This document shows positions 57,605 through 64,000 of a stretch of DNA of 64,000 bases, piece after piece. Under the pieces are notes generated by a model. The model had not been told where the DNA came from, searched no databases, and saw only the letters and a program-made list of their open reading frames with translations. Positions within the stretch are counted from its first letter, which is position 1; each line of letters begins with the position of its first letter. The position numbers were made by a program, and so were the translations under genes. The DNA is taken from contig OY970171.1 in the NCBI GenBank assembly GCA_963707575.1, positions 1,984,001-2,048,000 on the forward strand. Direction: 5' to 3'. The stretch is from Gaiellasilicea sp963707575 (GTDB lineage Bacteria; Actinomycetota; Thermoleophilia; Gaiellales; Gaiellaceae).

Positions 57605-58216
57605 ATGTCGAGTTACGAGGAGATCAGGCCCCGCGAGCTGAAGCCCGCGCTCTTGGAGCTCGACGGCATCTCTCGCGCCTCGGTCGAGGCCCACTACAAG
57701 CTCTACGAGGGCTACGTGGGCAAGCGCAACGAGATCCTCGGCAAACTCGGGGCCGTCGACCGCGGCACCGCGAACCAGATCTCCTCCGAGTTGCGGGCGC
57801 TCAAGGTCGAGCTCTCCTTCGCCGTGGGCGGGATCAAGAACCACGAGGTGTATTTCGAGCACCTCGGCGGGGACGGCGGCGACCCCAAGGGAGCGATCGC
57901 CGACCTGCTCAAGCGCGACTTCGGCTCGACGGACGCCTGGCGGACCGATCTGAAGGCGACCGGCATGGCCGGCCGCGGCTGGGCCTGGACCGCCTACGAC
58001 TGGGACGAGGGCCGGCTCTTCAACTACATCGGCGACGCGCAGAACACGTATCCGATCTGGAACGCGACGCCGCTCGTCGCGCTCGACGTCTACGAGCACG
58101 CCTACTTCCTCGACTTCCAGACCGACCGGGGTGCGTACATCGACGCCTTCTTCGACAACCTCGACTGGGGTGTCGTGAACGACTGGGTCTCGAAGTATCA
58201 GATCCCCCTGAAGTAG
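57605..58216 (+). CDS. divergent Fe/Mn superoxide dismutase paralogue
   Basis: A 203-residue superoxide dismutase-fold protein that keeps all four metal ligands: H30 (VEAHYKLYEGYVGKR), H80 (GGIKNHEVYFEHL), D161 and H165 (DVYEHAYFLDFQTD). However, the usual HHGKHH segment is reduced to one His and the Gly-His gate is altered (IKNH for HANH). It may have different metal use or another function. CGGAGG precedes the ATG. plsY follows after four bases. Confidence 0.9.
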   Translation: MSSYEEIRPRELKPALLELDGISRASVEAHYKLYEGYVGKRNEILGKLGAVDRGTANQISSELRALKVELSFAVGGIKNHEVYFEHLGGDGGDPKGAIADLLKRDFGSTDAWRTDLKATGMAGRGWAWTAYDWDEGRLFNYIGDAQNTYPIWNATPLVALDVYEHAYFLDFQTDRGAYIDAFFDNLDWGVVNDWVSKYQIPLK

Positions 58217-58220
58217 CGGC

Positions 58221-58829
58221 GTGACCGCGGCGCTCGTCGTCCTCGGCGGCTACCTGCTCGGCTCGATGCCGTTCGGCTACTGGGTCGTGCGCATCGCGAA
58301 GGGCCAGGACATCCGCACGTTCGGCAGCGGGTCGATCGGCGCGTCCAACGTCTGGCGGACGTACGGGAAGGGCTACGGCATCCCGATCGTCGTGCTCGAC
58401 ATCACCAAGGGGTTCGTTCCCGCGTTCATCGGCACCCAGCTCGAAGGCGACCTGGTGGGCGTGCTCGCGGGCGGCGCGGCCATGCTCGGGCACTGGCGGC
58501 CGCTCTTCCTCGGCTTCCAGAAGGGCGGCAAGATGGTCGCGACGGCAGCCGGAACGTTCCTGGGCGTCGCCCCGCTCTTCGGCCTTCTGAGCGCTGTCCT
58601 CTGGCTCGTCGTCTTCCTGATCGGGCGCTACACCTCCGTCGCCTCCATCGTCACGGGCCTCCTGCTGCCGATCCTCGCCGTCGTGCTGGGCGAGTCCTGG
58701 GCGGTGGTCGGATTCGCCGTCGTGGCCGGCGCGTTCGTCGTTTACCTGCACCGCCCGAACATCGCGCGGCTGCGCGCGGGCACCGAGACCCGCTTCCGTC
58801 TCCGCCGCGCGCCGACCGCCGCCCGCTAG
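58221..58829 (+). CDS. plsY: glycerol-3-phosphate acyltransferase PlsY
   Basis: A 202-residue membrane acyltransferase using acyl-phosphate to make lysophosphatidic acid. Five helices and the three PlsY motifs are visible: GSGSIGASNVWRTYGK, GHWRPLFLGFQKGGKMVATA (a changed form of the usual GFKGGKGVAT), and VFLIGRYTSVASIV. The basic C-terminus is short. The GTG start lies four bases after the superoxide dismutase stop. Confidence 0.92.
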   Translation: MTAALVVLGGYLLGSMPFGYWVVRIAKGQDIRTFGSGSIGASNVWRTYGKGYGIPIVVLDITKGFVPAFIGTQLEGDLVGVLAGGAAMLGHWRPLFLGFQKGGKMVATAAGTFLGVAPLFGLLSAVLWLVVFLIGRYTSVASIVTGLLLPILAVVLGESWAVVGFAVVAGAFVVYLHRPNIARLRAGTETRFRLRRAPTAAR

Positions 58830-58835
58830 CCCGGC

Positions 58836-59810
58836 CTAGCCCCGCAGCCAGTCCGCGAGCGCGGTGTGCCGCGCCGCCGGCGTGCCCGTCTCCAGCTCGC
58901 CGCGCAGCTCGCCGACCGTGCCCGACCGCTCGGCCAGGACGTCGTGGGTGTGGATCGTCTCGAAGTTGACCTGCCGCGCGAAGAGGAAGTCGTCGTCCTC
59001 GAGCTCCGGCAGCGACTCGAGCGCGCCCTTCAGGGACAGGCGCACGGAGTCCTCGACGAAGCGCGGCCGAAGATGCGCGTGCTCGACGACGAAGAGCTCG
59101 TCGGGCCGCTTCAGGAGCTCGTAGACGGGTGCGCTCATCGAGCTCTCGACCACGCGGACGAGGTCGTTCGCGTCGAGTGGGCGCGCGGTGCCGACGTAGA
59201 GGGTGCCGCGGCCACGCTGGTTGTGGGTCGCCAGCGGGACGAGCTCCAGGATCCGCTCGATGTCGACCGACTCGAAGCCTGCCTCGCCGAGCCGCTCGGC
59301 AGCGCGGCCGCGCACGAGGCCCTGCGCGCAGGGGCAGGCGTTGATGCCGTTCGCCTCCACGCCGACGATGTGCCGGACGGTGTCTCCGGTGGCGGCTGCG
59401 ATCCCGACGAGCGAGACCATCTCCTGGGTGTGGAGGCCGCTCACGGGGGTCGTGCGTCGCACGGGCCACTGCGCGGTGATCCGCACCTCGGCGCGGAGCG
59501 CGCTCTGCCGCTCGACGATGTGCCCAGCGATGTGCTCGGCGAGCGTCTCGACGTGGAGCGCCTCGGTGTCGACGACCGCCTCGATCGCCTCCTCGAACAG
59601 CTCCGGGAAGCGCGACATGTGGACGCCCTTCTGGGCTCGGTCGAGGTCGACGGTGCACTCGATCTGAGCCGCCATCACCGTCTGGCTCCCCTCGTGGCTG
59701 ACGCGGATCGCCTTGGAGACGCCGGTCACGCCGGCTCGCGTCAGCGAGAGCTGCACCGCCGGCTCGGAGGCCTGGAGGTCGTTGGCCACCAGATCGAGGC
59801 CGTCGGACAC
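58836..59810 (-). CDS. folE2: GTP cyclohydrolase I type IB (FolE2/MptA-like)
   Basis: A 324-residue COG1469-type GTP cyclohydrolase, making the pterin precursor of folate. The zinc-binding motif is NACPCAQGLVRGRAAERLG with Cys159 and Cys161. Other marks are KGVHMSRFPELFEEAIEAV and PVSGLHTQEM. It fits a need for folate along with ThyX, but no other folate genes are close. The GTG has TAGCGT seven bases upstream. Confidence 0.92.
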   Translation of the reverse strand: MSDGLDLVANDLQASEPAVQLSLTRAGVTGVSKAIRVSHEGSQTVMAAQIECTVDLDRAQKGVHMSRFPELFEEAIEAVVDTEALHVETLAEHIAGHIVERQSALRAEVRITAQWPVRRTTPVSGLHTQEMVSLVGIAAATGDTVRHIVGVEANGINACPCAQGLVRGRAAERLGEAGFESVDIERILELVPLATHNQRGRGTLYVGTARPLDANDLVRVVESSMSAPVYELLKRPDELFVVEHAHLRPRFVEDSVRLSLKGALESLPELEDDDFLFARQVNFETIHTHDVLAERSGTVGELRGELETGTPAARHTALADWLRG

Positions 59811-59817
59811 GGGGGTT

Positions 59818-59823
59818 ACGCTA
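59818..59823 (-). promoter_or_regulatory. -10 element for leaderless folE2
   Basis: TAGCGT on the minus strand, seven bases before the GTG at 59810. Confidence 0.5.
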
Positions 59824-59833
59824 CCAACCGCCT

Positions 59834-60403
59834 GTGCAACCGGCCGCCATGACCTCCGACTTCCCTCGCCTCGTGTCGCTCGCCTGCCACGACCTGCGCA
59901 CGCCTCTCGCCACGGTGCACGGATTCGCGAAGACGATCCTGCGCCAGGAGGGGCTCGACGAGACCACTGCCCGCTGGCTCGGGATGATCGACGCGGCCAC
60001 CGAGGAGCTCGTGGGGCTGCTCGACCAGCTCTCGCTCTCGGCCCGGATCGAGAGCGACCGCTACGAGCCCGTCACCCGCGAGGCCGACTCGCTCGAGCTG
60101 GCGCGCGCGGGTGTCCCGGAGGCGACGGGCGAGGGCGGCCCCGTGCTGGTGGACGTCGAGGTCGTCGAGCGCTCGCTCGCGGCGCTCGCCCGAGCCGCGA
60201 GTCGGCATGGCGGCGTCGAGGTCGCCGTCGAGGTGCGCGGGGCGCAGGTCGAGATCGCGCCGATCGTGCCCGAAGCGGGGCCGATCGTGCTCGGCGAGGA
60301 GCTGAAGGACCTCGGGGCAGCCGTCGCGGTCCGGTGCGTGCGCGCGCTCGGGGGCAGCGTCGAGCTCGAGGGAGAGCGCCTCGTGGTCACGCTGCCGTCC
60401 TGA
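59834..60403 (+). CDS. short histidine-kinase-like protein lacking a clear ATPase domain
   Basis: A 189-residue protein. The HisKA dimerisation/phosphorylation domain is intact: SLACHDLRTPLATVHGFAKT with His19, then a second helix WLGMIDAATEELVGLLDQLS. The last ~100 residues are in the position of HATPase_c but I see no N-box, G1 (DxGxG) or G2 motif; VLVDVEVVERSLAALARAA and EELKDLGAAVAVRCVRALGG are only faint echoes. No sensor or membrane helix is present. It could be a phosphotransfer or inhibitor protein. The GTG is provisional; an ATG five codons later is possible. Confidence 0.75.
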   Translation: MQPAAMTSDFPRLVSLACHDLRTPLATVHGFAKTILRQEGLDETTARWLGMIDAATEELVGLLDQLSLSARIESDRYEPVTREADSLELARAGVPEATGEGGPVLVDVEVVERSLAALARAASRHGGVEVAVEVRGAQVEIAPIVPEAGPIVLGEELKDLGAAVAVRCVRALGGSVELEGERLVVTLPS

Positions 60404-60406
60404 CCC

Positions 60407-61234
60407 TCACCGCAGGAGGCGCGACAGCCTGCGGTCCTTGAGGATCCGGCCTCCGGTCTGGCAGGCCGCGCAGTAGAACACCGTGTGCTCGTCGTAGTCC
60501 ACCTGCCGCAGCGGTTCTCCGCAGCGGGGGCACGGCTCCCCGAGTCGGCGATGGACGAGGTAGACGTCCTTGTCCCCCTTCCCGCCCTCGCGCAGCTCGA
60601 GTGCGCGCGTGAGGTCCTCCTCGATCGCCTCGGCGAGCCGCTCCACCTCCTCGTCCCCGAGCTGCGTGGAGAGGGCGAAGGGGGAGAGGCGCGCGCGATG
60701 GAGGATCTCGTTCGCGTGCGCGCGTCCGATGCCCGCCAGCGCGCGCTGGTCGCGCAGCAGCGAGTGCAGACGGCGGTTGTCGTTCGCGAGGATCTCGCGG
60801 AGGCGCTCGGCTCCGAGCCCGATCGCCTCCGGCCCGAGGTGCGCGAGCTCGGCCTCGGTCTGCGCCGGGGTCTCGAGCCACACGCCGGCCCGCTTCTTCT
60901 TCCCGGCTTCGGTCAGCACGAGCTCGGTGCCGTCGGTGAAGCGAAGCCGGAACGCGGGCGTCTTCGGCCCTTTGGCCCCTGGTTCGAGTCGCCGGAGCCG
61001 GCCGGCGCTCATCAGGTGGATCCGCAGCAGCAGCTCACCGTCGTCGGTCGGGAAGAGGAGATGCTTGCCGCGGCGCCGGGCTCCCTCGAAGCGGCGCGTC
61101 TCGAGGGCGGAGAGTGGCGGATCGAAGGTCTTCAGCGTCGCGATGTGCGCCGGCCCGGCGCGCTCGATCGGCGCGGCCGACACGGGTGCGTCGAGCTCGC
61201 GCACCCAGGCTTCGACCTCTGGTAGCTCCGGCAT
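60407..61234 (-). CDS. Fpg/Nei family DNA glycosylase
   Basis: A 275-residue bifunctional base-excision enzyme. The N-terminus PELPEVEAWVRELDAP has the catalytic Pro1 and Glu (after Met removal). The H2TH part reads ILANDNRRLHSLLRDQRALA with GIGRAHANEILHRARLSP. The C-terminal zinc finger is CPRCGEPLRQ and CAACQTGGRILKDRRLS. Sequence style is close to actinobacterial Nei-like enzymes. It is divergent from the asparaginase gene. Confidence 0.92.
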   Translation of the reverse strand: MPELPEVEAWVRELDAPVSAAPIERAGPAHIATLKTFDPPLSALETRRFEGARRRGKHLLFPTDDGELLLRIHLMSAGRLRRLEPGAKGPKTPAFRLRFTDGTELVLTEAGKKKRAGVWLETPAQTEAELAHLGPEAIGLGAERLREILANDNRRLHSLLRDQRALAGIGRAHANEILHRARLSPFALSTQLGDEEVERLAEAIEEDLTRALELREGGKGDKDVYLVHRRLGEPCPRCGEPLRQVDYDEHTVFYCAACQTGGRILKDRRLSRLLR

Positions 61235-61239
61235 CCGAG

Positions 61240-61245
61240 TAGCCT
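61240..61245 (+). promoter_or_regulatory. -10 element for leaderless asparaginase gene
   Basis: TAGCCT, six bases before the GTG at 61252. Confidence 0.5.
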
Positions 61246-61251
61246 CCCGCC

Positions 61252-62130
61252 GTGGACCCCATCAGCGTAGTCGCCTGCCGGGGAGGCGCCGTCGAGTCGC
61301 GCCATCTCGTCCACGCCGTGGTCGTCCAGGACGGCGCTGTCGTCGAGGAGATGGGCGACGCGATGACGATCGCCTACCTTCGCTCCGCGGCCAAGCCGTT
61401 CCAGGCCCTGCCGGTCGTCCGCGCTCGGAGCGATCTGACCACGCAGGAGCTTGCGATCGCAGCGGCCTCCCATCGCGCCGAGCCGGCCCAGCTCGACGCG
61501 GCTCGCTCGCTGCTGGCGAAGGCTCCGGCGACCGAGGACGACCTCGAGTGCGGCGCCGAGCCGACGCGAATCGAGCACAACTGCTCGGGCAAGCACGCCG
61601 GCATGCTCGCGCTCTGCCGGACGGAGGGGTGGCCCTCGCTGGGGTACCGCCTCGCGGACCACCCCGTGCAGCGGGCCTGCGCGGCCGAGATCGCCGCGGC
61701 GGCCGACGTGTCGCGCGACGATCTGCCGACGGCGGTGGACGGCTGCGGCGTCGTCACCTTTGCGATGCCGCTCGAGCGGATGGCGCTGCTCTTCGCGCGG
61801 CTGGAGGAGCGCCCGGGGGGCGCCGAGGTGGCTGCCGCGATGCGCGCTCACCCGGAGCTGATCCGCGGCGAGGGCGCCCCTGACACGCTGCTGATGCAGC
61901 GGCTGGAAGGCTGGACGGCCAAGGGCGGTGCCGAGGGGCTCCTGTGCGCGAGTGGCCCAGCCGGCCTCGGCCTCGCGCTGAAGGTGGCCGACGGGGCGGG
62001 CCGCGCCGTGGGGCCGGCGCTCGCCGAGGTCCTGCGGCGGCTGGGGCTGACTGTGCCGGACCTTGCTGTTGTCTCGCTCGTAAACTCGCGCGGAGAGCGC
62101 GTCGGCGAGGTCGTGTCGGAGTCGTTCTGA
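61252..62130 (+). CDS. asparaginase, Rhizobium etli (thermolabile) type
   Basis: A 292-residue serine-beta-lactamase-fold asparaginase, unrelated to the bacterial type I/II enzymes. Family marks are YLRSAAKPFQALPVVRA (the Ser-x2-Lys-like site), HNCSGKHAGMLALC, AVDGCGVVTFAMPLERMALL and EGWTAKGGAEGLLC. It should hydrolyse L-asparagine to aspartate and ammonia. A weak hairpin lies downstream in the sigma-factor leader. Confidence 0.9.
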   Translation: MDPISVVACRGGAVESRHLVHAVVVQDGAVVEEMGDAMTIAYLRSAAKPFQALPVVRARSDLTTQELAIAAASHRAEPAQLDAARSLLAKAPATEDDLECGAEPTRIEHNCSGKHAGMLALCRTEGWPSLGYRLADHPVQRACAAEIAAAADVSRDDLPTAVDGCGVVTFAMPLERMALLFARLEERPGGAEVAAAMRAHPELIRGEGAPDTLLMQRLEGWTAKGGAEGLLCASGPAGLGLALKVADGAGRAVGPALAEVLRRLGLTVPDLAVVSLVNSRGERVGEVVSESF

Positions 62131-62146
62131 GCCGGTGAAAATCCGG

Positions 62147-62177
62147 CTGACACGACAGAGGGAATCCGATGTACTAT
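62147..62177 (+). promoter_or_regulatory. candidate promoter of the primary sigma factor gene
   Basis: CTGACA (62147-62152) and TACTAT (62172-62177) with a 19-base spacer. Transcription would start near 62184, leaving a leader of about 90 bases. In that leader AGAGCCGG pairs with CCGGCTCT (62195-62221). Confidence 0.45.
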
Positions 62178-62194
62178 CCGGTTCTTCGATGGTC

Positions 62195-62221
62195 AGAGCC
62201 GGCGCTGCGCGAACCGGCTCT
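62195..62221 (+). terminator. stem-loop in the rpoD leader
   Basis: An 8-bp stem (AGAGCCGG with CCGGCTCT) and an 11-base loop, then TTCGTGTG. It could end the asparaginase message or act in the sigma-factor leader; the T-tract is poor. Confidence 0.4.
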
Positions 62222-62275
62222 TCGTGTGTCTAGGCAGGTCCCGCCCCCGTCAACTCACGAGGAAAGCCGAGGTCC

Positions 62276-63373
62276 ATGCTCACCGTCGACATTGCGCCGC
62301 CCGAGGTCGAAGAGCTCCAGAAGCTCGTCACGCAGGGCCAGGAGAAGGGCTTTCTCACCTACGACGAGATCGTCTCCGGCCTCGAGGAGGTGGAGCTGTC
62401 CAAGGAGCAGATCGAGGACTTCTACACCTACCTGATCGACCACTCGATCGAGCTCGTGGAAGGCGAGCAGTACAAGTCGCCGCCGCACGAGCAGCCTGCG
62501 CTCGCCGAGGACGAGAAGCCGGCGCCCAAGCTCGACCTGACCGTGGAGCCCTCGCTCGACTCGCTGCGTCTCTACCTGCGCGAGATCGGCAAGGTGCCGT
62601 TGCTCACCGCCGACCAGGAGATCTACCTGGCCAAGCGGATCGAGCGCGGCGACATGTCCGCGAAGACGCAGATGGTGGAGGCGAACCTCCGCCTCGTCGT
62701 CTCGATCGCGAAGGGATACCTCGGCCGTGGCCTGTCCTTTCTCGACCTGATCCAGGAAGGCTCGCTCGGCCTGATCCGGGCCGTCGAGAAGTTCGACTAC
62801 CGCAAGGGCTTCAAGTTCTCCACCTACGCGACGTGGTGGATCCGCCAGGCCGTTACCCGCGCGATCGCCGACAAGGCACGCACGATCCGGATCCCCGTGC
62901 ACATGGTCGAGAAGCTGAACAAGGTCGTCCACATCGAGCGCCAGCTGGTGCAGCGCCTGGGCCGCGAGCCGCGCCCGGACGAGATCGCCGAAGAGCTCGA
63001 GATGACGACCGACGAGGTGCGCGAGATCCTGCGCATGGCGCAGCTCCCCGTCTCGCTCGAGAAGCCGATCGGCGAGGAGGAGGAGAGCTCCCTCGGTGAC
63101 TTCGTGCCGGACGACTCGGCCGAGTCGCCGTTCGACACCGCATCGCTCTCGCTACGCCGCGAGGACGTGGAGATGGCGCTCTCGGCCCTGCCCGAGCGCG
63201 AGCGGAAGGTGATCGAGCTGCGCTTCGGCCTCTCGGGCACCCCGCCGTGCACGCTCGAGGAGGTCGGCCGCGCCTTCGGCGTCACGCGCGAGCGGATCCG
63301 TCAGATCGAGAACAACACACTGAAGAAGCTCGAGGGGCTCCCCGAGGCCCAGGCGCTGAAGGACTGCGTCTAG
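62276..63373 (+). CDS. sigA: primary RNA polymerase sigma factor
   Basis: A 365-residue group 1 sigma-70. An acidic region 1.1 spans 1-80 (LTYDEIVSGLEEVELSKEQI). Region 1.2/2 includes DSLRLYLREIGKVPLLTADQ, FLDLIQEGSLGLIRAVEKFD (core binding) and GFKFSTYATWWIRQAVTRAI (-10 melting). Region 4 has LEEVGRAFGVTRERIRQIE for -35 contact. Its length fits a compact actinobacterial SigA. GAGGAAAGCCGAGG precedes the ATG. It is therefore one gene with a real leader in a window where many are leaderless. Confidence 0.96.
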   Translation: MLTVDIAPPEVEELQKLVTQGQEKGFLTYDEIVSGLEEVELSKEQIEDFYTYLIDHSIELVEGEQYKSPPHEQPALAEDEKPAPKLDLTVEPSLDSLRLYLREIGKVPLLTADQEIYLAKRIERGDMSAKTQMVEANLRLVVSIAKGYLGRGLSFLDLIQEGSLGLIRAVEKFDYRKGFKFSTYATWWIRQAVTRAIADKARTIRIPVHMVEKLNKVVHIERQLVQRLGREPRPDEIAEELEMTTDEVREILRMAQLPVSLEKPIGEEEESSLGDFVPDDSAESPFDTASLSLRREDVEMALSALPERERKVIELRFGLSGTPPCTLEEVGRAFGVTRERIRQIENNTLKKLEGLPEAQALKDCV

Positions 63374-63555
63374 GAGGGGTCGCGCGTCAGAGGCGCGTCC
63401 GACGCGCGTTCGACGGGCACGAAGAGGCGGCAGTGCGGGCACTTGAAGCCCCGGTGCCGCGCGCTCGGCCGCGGGAGCGGCGTCGGCGTGAAAGTCTTGT
63501 GGCAGTGCGGGCAGCTGGCCGCCTCGACGTTCTTTCCTGCAGCCTCCGCGCCCAT
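63370..63555 (-). CDS. zinc-ribbon small protein (61 aa)
   Basis: A 61-residue protein with two Cys pairs, SCPHCHKTFTPTP and FKCPHCRLFVPVE, forming one zinc ribbon. Such proteins act as nucleic-acid or protein adaptors; the role is unknown. The ATG at 63555 is chosen over upstream starts because TACGGT ends six bases before it. Its stop overlaps that of the sigma factor gene by four bases. Confidence 0.72.
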   Translation of the reverse strand: MGAEAAGKNVEAASCPHCHKTFTPTPLPRPSARHRGFKCPHCRLFVPVERASDAPLTRDPS

Positions 63556-63561
63556 GACGGG

Positions 63562-63567
63562 ACCGTA
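63562..63567 (-). promoter_or_regulatory. -10 element for leaderless zinc-ribbon gene
   Basis: TACGGT on the minus strand, six bases before the ATG at 63555. Confidence 0.45.
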
Positions 63568-63595
63568 TCGAACCTTGCCCGCCCCCTCCGCGGTT

Positions 63596-63621
63596 CTCCC
63601 CGCGCGAGCGCGCGTGGGGAG
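63596..63621 (+). other. stem-loop upstream of the aquaporin gene
   Basis: CTCCCC-GCGCG pairs with CGCGC-GGGGAG across two bulged bases (GT at 63614-63615) and a two-base loop. It sits 78 bases before the aquaporin ATG. It may belong to a leader, but no promoter was placed. Confidence 0.35.
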
Positions 63622-63698
63622 GAGACGAGGTTTCGCGCGCGAACTCCCACATCTGCAAGGCTCCGCTCGCAGGAGTCCGGTCTCGGAAGGAGAGCGCA

Positions 63699-64000
63699 AT
63701 GAAGCCGTGGCAGAAATACTCCGCTGAGTTCCTCGGTACGTTCATCCTCGTCTTCATCGGCACGTTCGCGCTTGTCGGCGCCGTGCGGTCGGACGTGTCA
63801 GTGCTCCTCGTTGCGCCGTTCGCGTTCGGCCTCGCACTGCTCGCCGGCCTGTACGCGTTCGCCGAGGTGTCTGGGGGGCACTACAACCCGGCGGTTTCGC
63901 TCGGGCTGTTCCTCGACCGGCGGCTCACCCTGCCCGACCTGATCGGCTACTGGGTTTCGCAGATGCTGGGCGGCGTCGCCGCCGCGCTCGTCCTTCTGCT
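63699..64000 (+). CDS. MIP family aquaporin/glycerol facilitator (5' part)
   Basis: Cut by the window edge. The first ~100 residues have the first three helices and the first NPA loop: AEFLGTFILVFIGTFALVGA, then SGGHYNPAVSLGLFLD. It conducts water, glycerol or other small solutes. GGAAGGAGAG precedes the ATG. The second NPA and selectivity residues lie beyond the window, so water and glycerol types cannot be separated. Confidence 0.9.
   Translation, partial: MKPWQKYSAEFLGTFILVFIGTFALVGAVRSDVSVLLVAPFAFGLALLAGLYAFAEVSGGHYNPAVSLGLFLDRRLTLPDLIGYWVSQMLGGVAAALVLL

Noticed and set aside
1..64000. tRNA, rRNA, CRISPR, transposase or phage genes
   Set aside because: I looked in all gaps (none above about 180 bases) and on both strands and saw no tRNA arms, CRISPR repeat-spacer pattern, or transposase/integrase motifs.

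Overview
The window is high-GC bacterial DNA with dense, short-gapped genes, many GTG starts and strong G/C third positions. Gene content points to an actinomycete-type Gram-positive: a PimA-like mannosyltransferase, a DnaQ/GIY-YIG fusion repair nuclease, ThyX, an RskA-type anti-sigma factor and a SigA-type primary sigma factor. I infer Actinomycetota, probably class Thermoleophilia (Gaiellales/Solirubrobacterales-like); this is not proven by the sequence. No rRNA, tRNA, CRISPR array, transposase or phage gene was recognised.

Layout. 1-8752: one end of an exopolysaccharide locus (two GT4 glycosyltransferases, two different O-antigen-polymerase-like membrane proteins, a Wzz/BY-kinase fusion, a flippase). 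8760-12606: a tiny Lys-rich protein, a secreted beta-propeller, an adenosine-deaminase-like enzyme, and an MhqD/MhqO-like hydrolase-dioxygenase pair. 12692-15820: PimA-like glycosyltransferase, UPF0104 membrane protein and glycerate kinase in one overlapping run. 15832-25088: xseAB, an MFS transporter, a coiled-coil membrane protein broken by a frameshift, proline dehydrogenase, a FabL-like reductase and small proteins; two intergenic repeat families occur here. 25126-31158: EamA transporter, then hpd, a CDF transporter with three C-terminal domains, fumarylacetoacetate hydrolase, hmgA and a HAD phosphatase (tyrosine to homogentisate to fumarate plus acetoacetate). 31288-46546: envelope proteins, alkA, murI-rph-mgtC-rdgB, pyrE, HU, the DnaQ/GIY-YIG nuclease under a perfect SOS box, pyrF, LysM protein, D-Ala-D-Ala carboxypeptidase and a PfkB kinase. 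46601-59810: guaB-guaA, nitroreductase and kynureninase-like enzyme, csp-infA, thyX, an ECF sigma/anti-sigma pair, two divergent superoxide dismutases, plsY and folE2. 59834-64000: a truncated histidine-kinase-like protein, a Nei/Fpg glycosylase, asparaginase, the primary sigma factor, a zinc ribbon and the start of an aquaporin.

Expression signals stand out. At more than twenty genes on both strands a TANNNT-like hexamer ends 6 or 7 bases before the start codon, with no Shine-Dalgarno sequence between: the signature of leaderless mRNAs. It also settles several ambiguous starts. Exceptions with leaders include HU, csp, guaB, the superoxide dismutases and rpoD. The csp leader can bury its perfect Shine-Dalgarno in a 12-bp stem. 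The next gene, infA, has no ATG, GTG or TTG where its N-terminus must lie and seems to start on AUC. A LexA-type palindrome fills the 17-bp promoter spacer of the DnaQ/GIY-YIG gene. Two intergenic repeat families (a three-hairpin element placed right after stop codons, and a ~143-bp element with a compensatory base-pair change) are the least explained structures. I found no single large undescribed system; the most promising novelty is in these regulatory and repeat elements.
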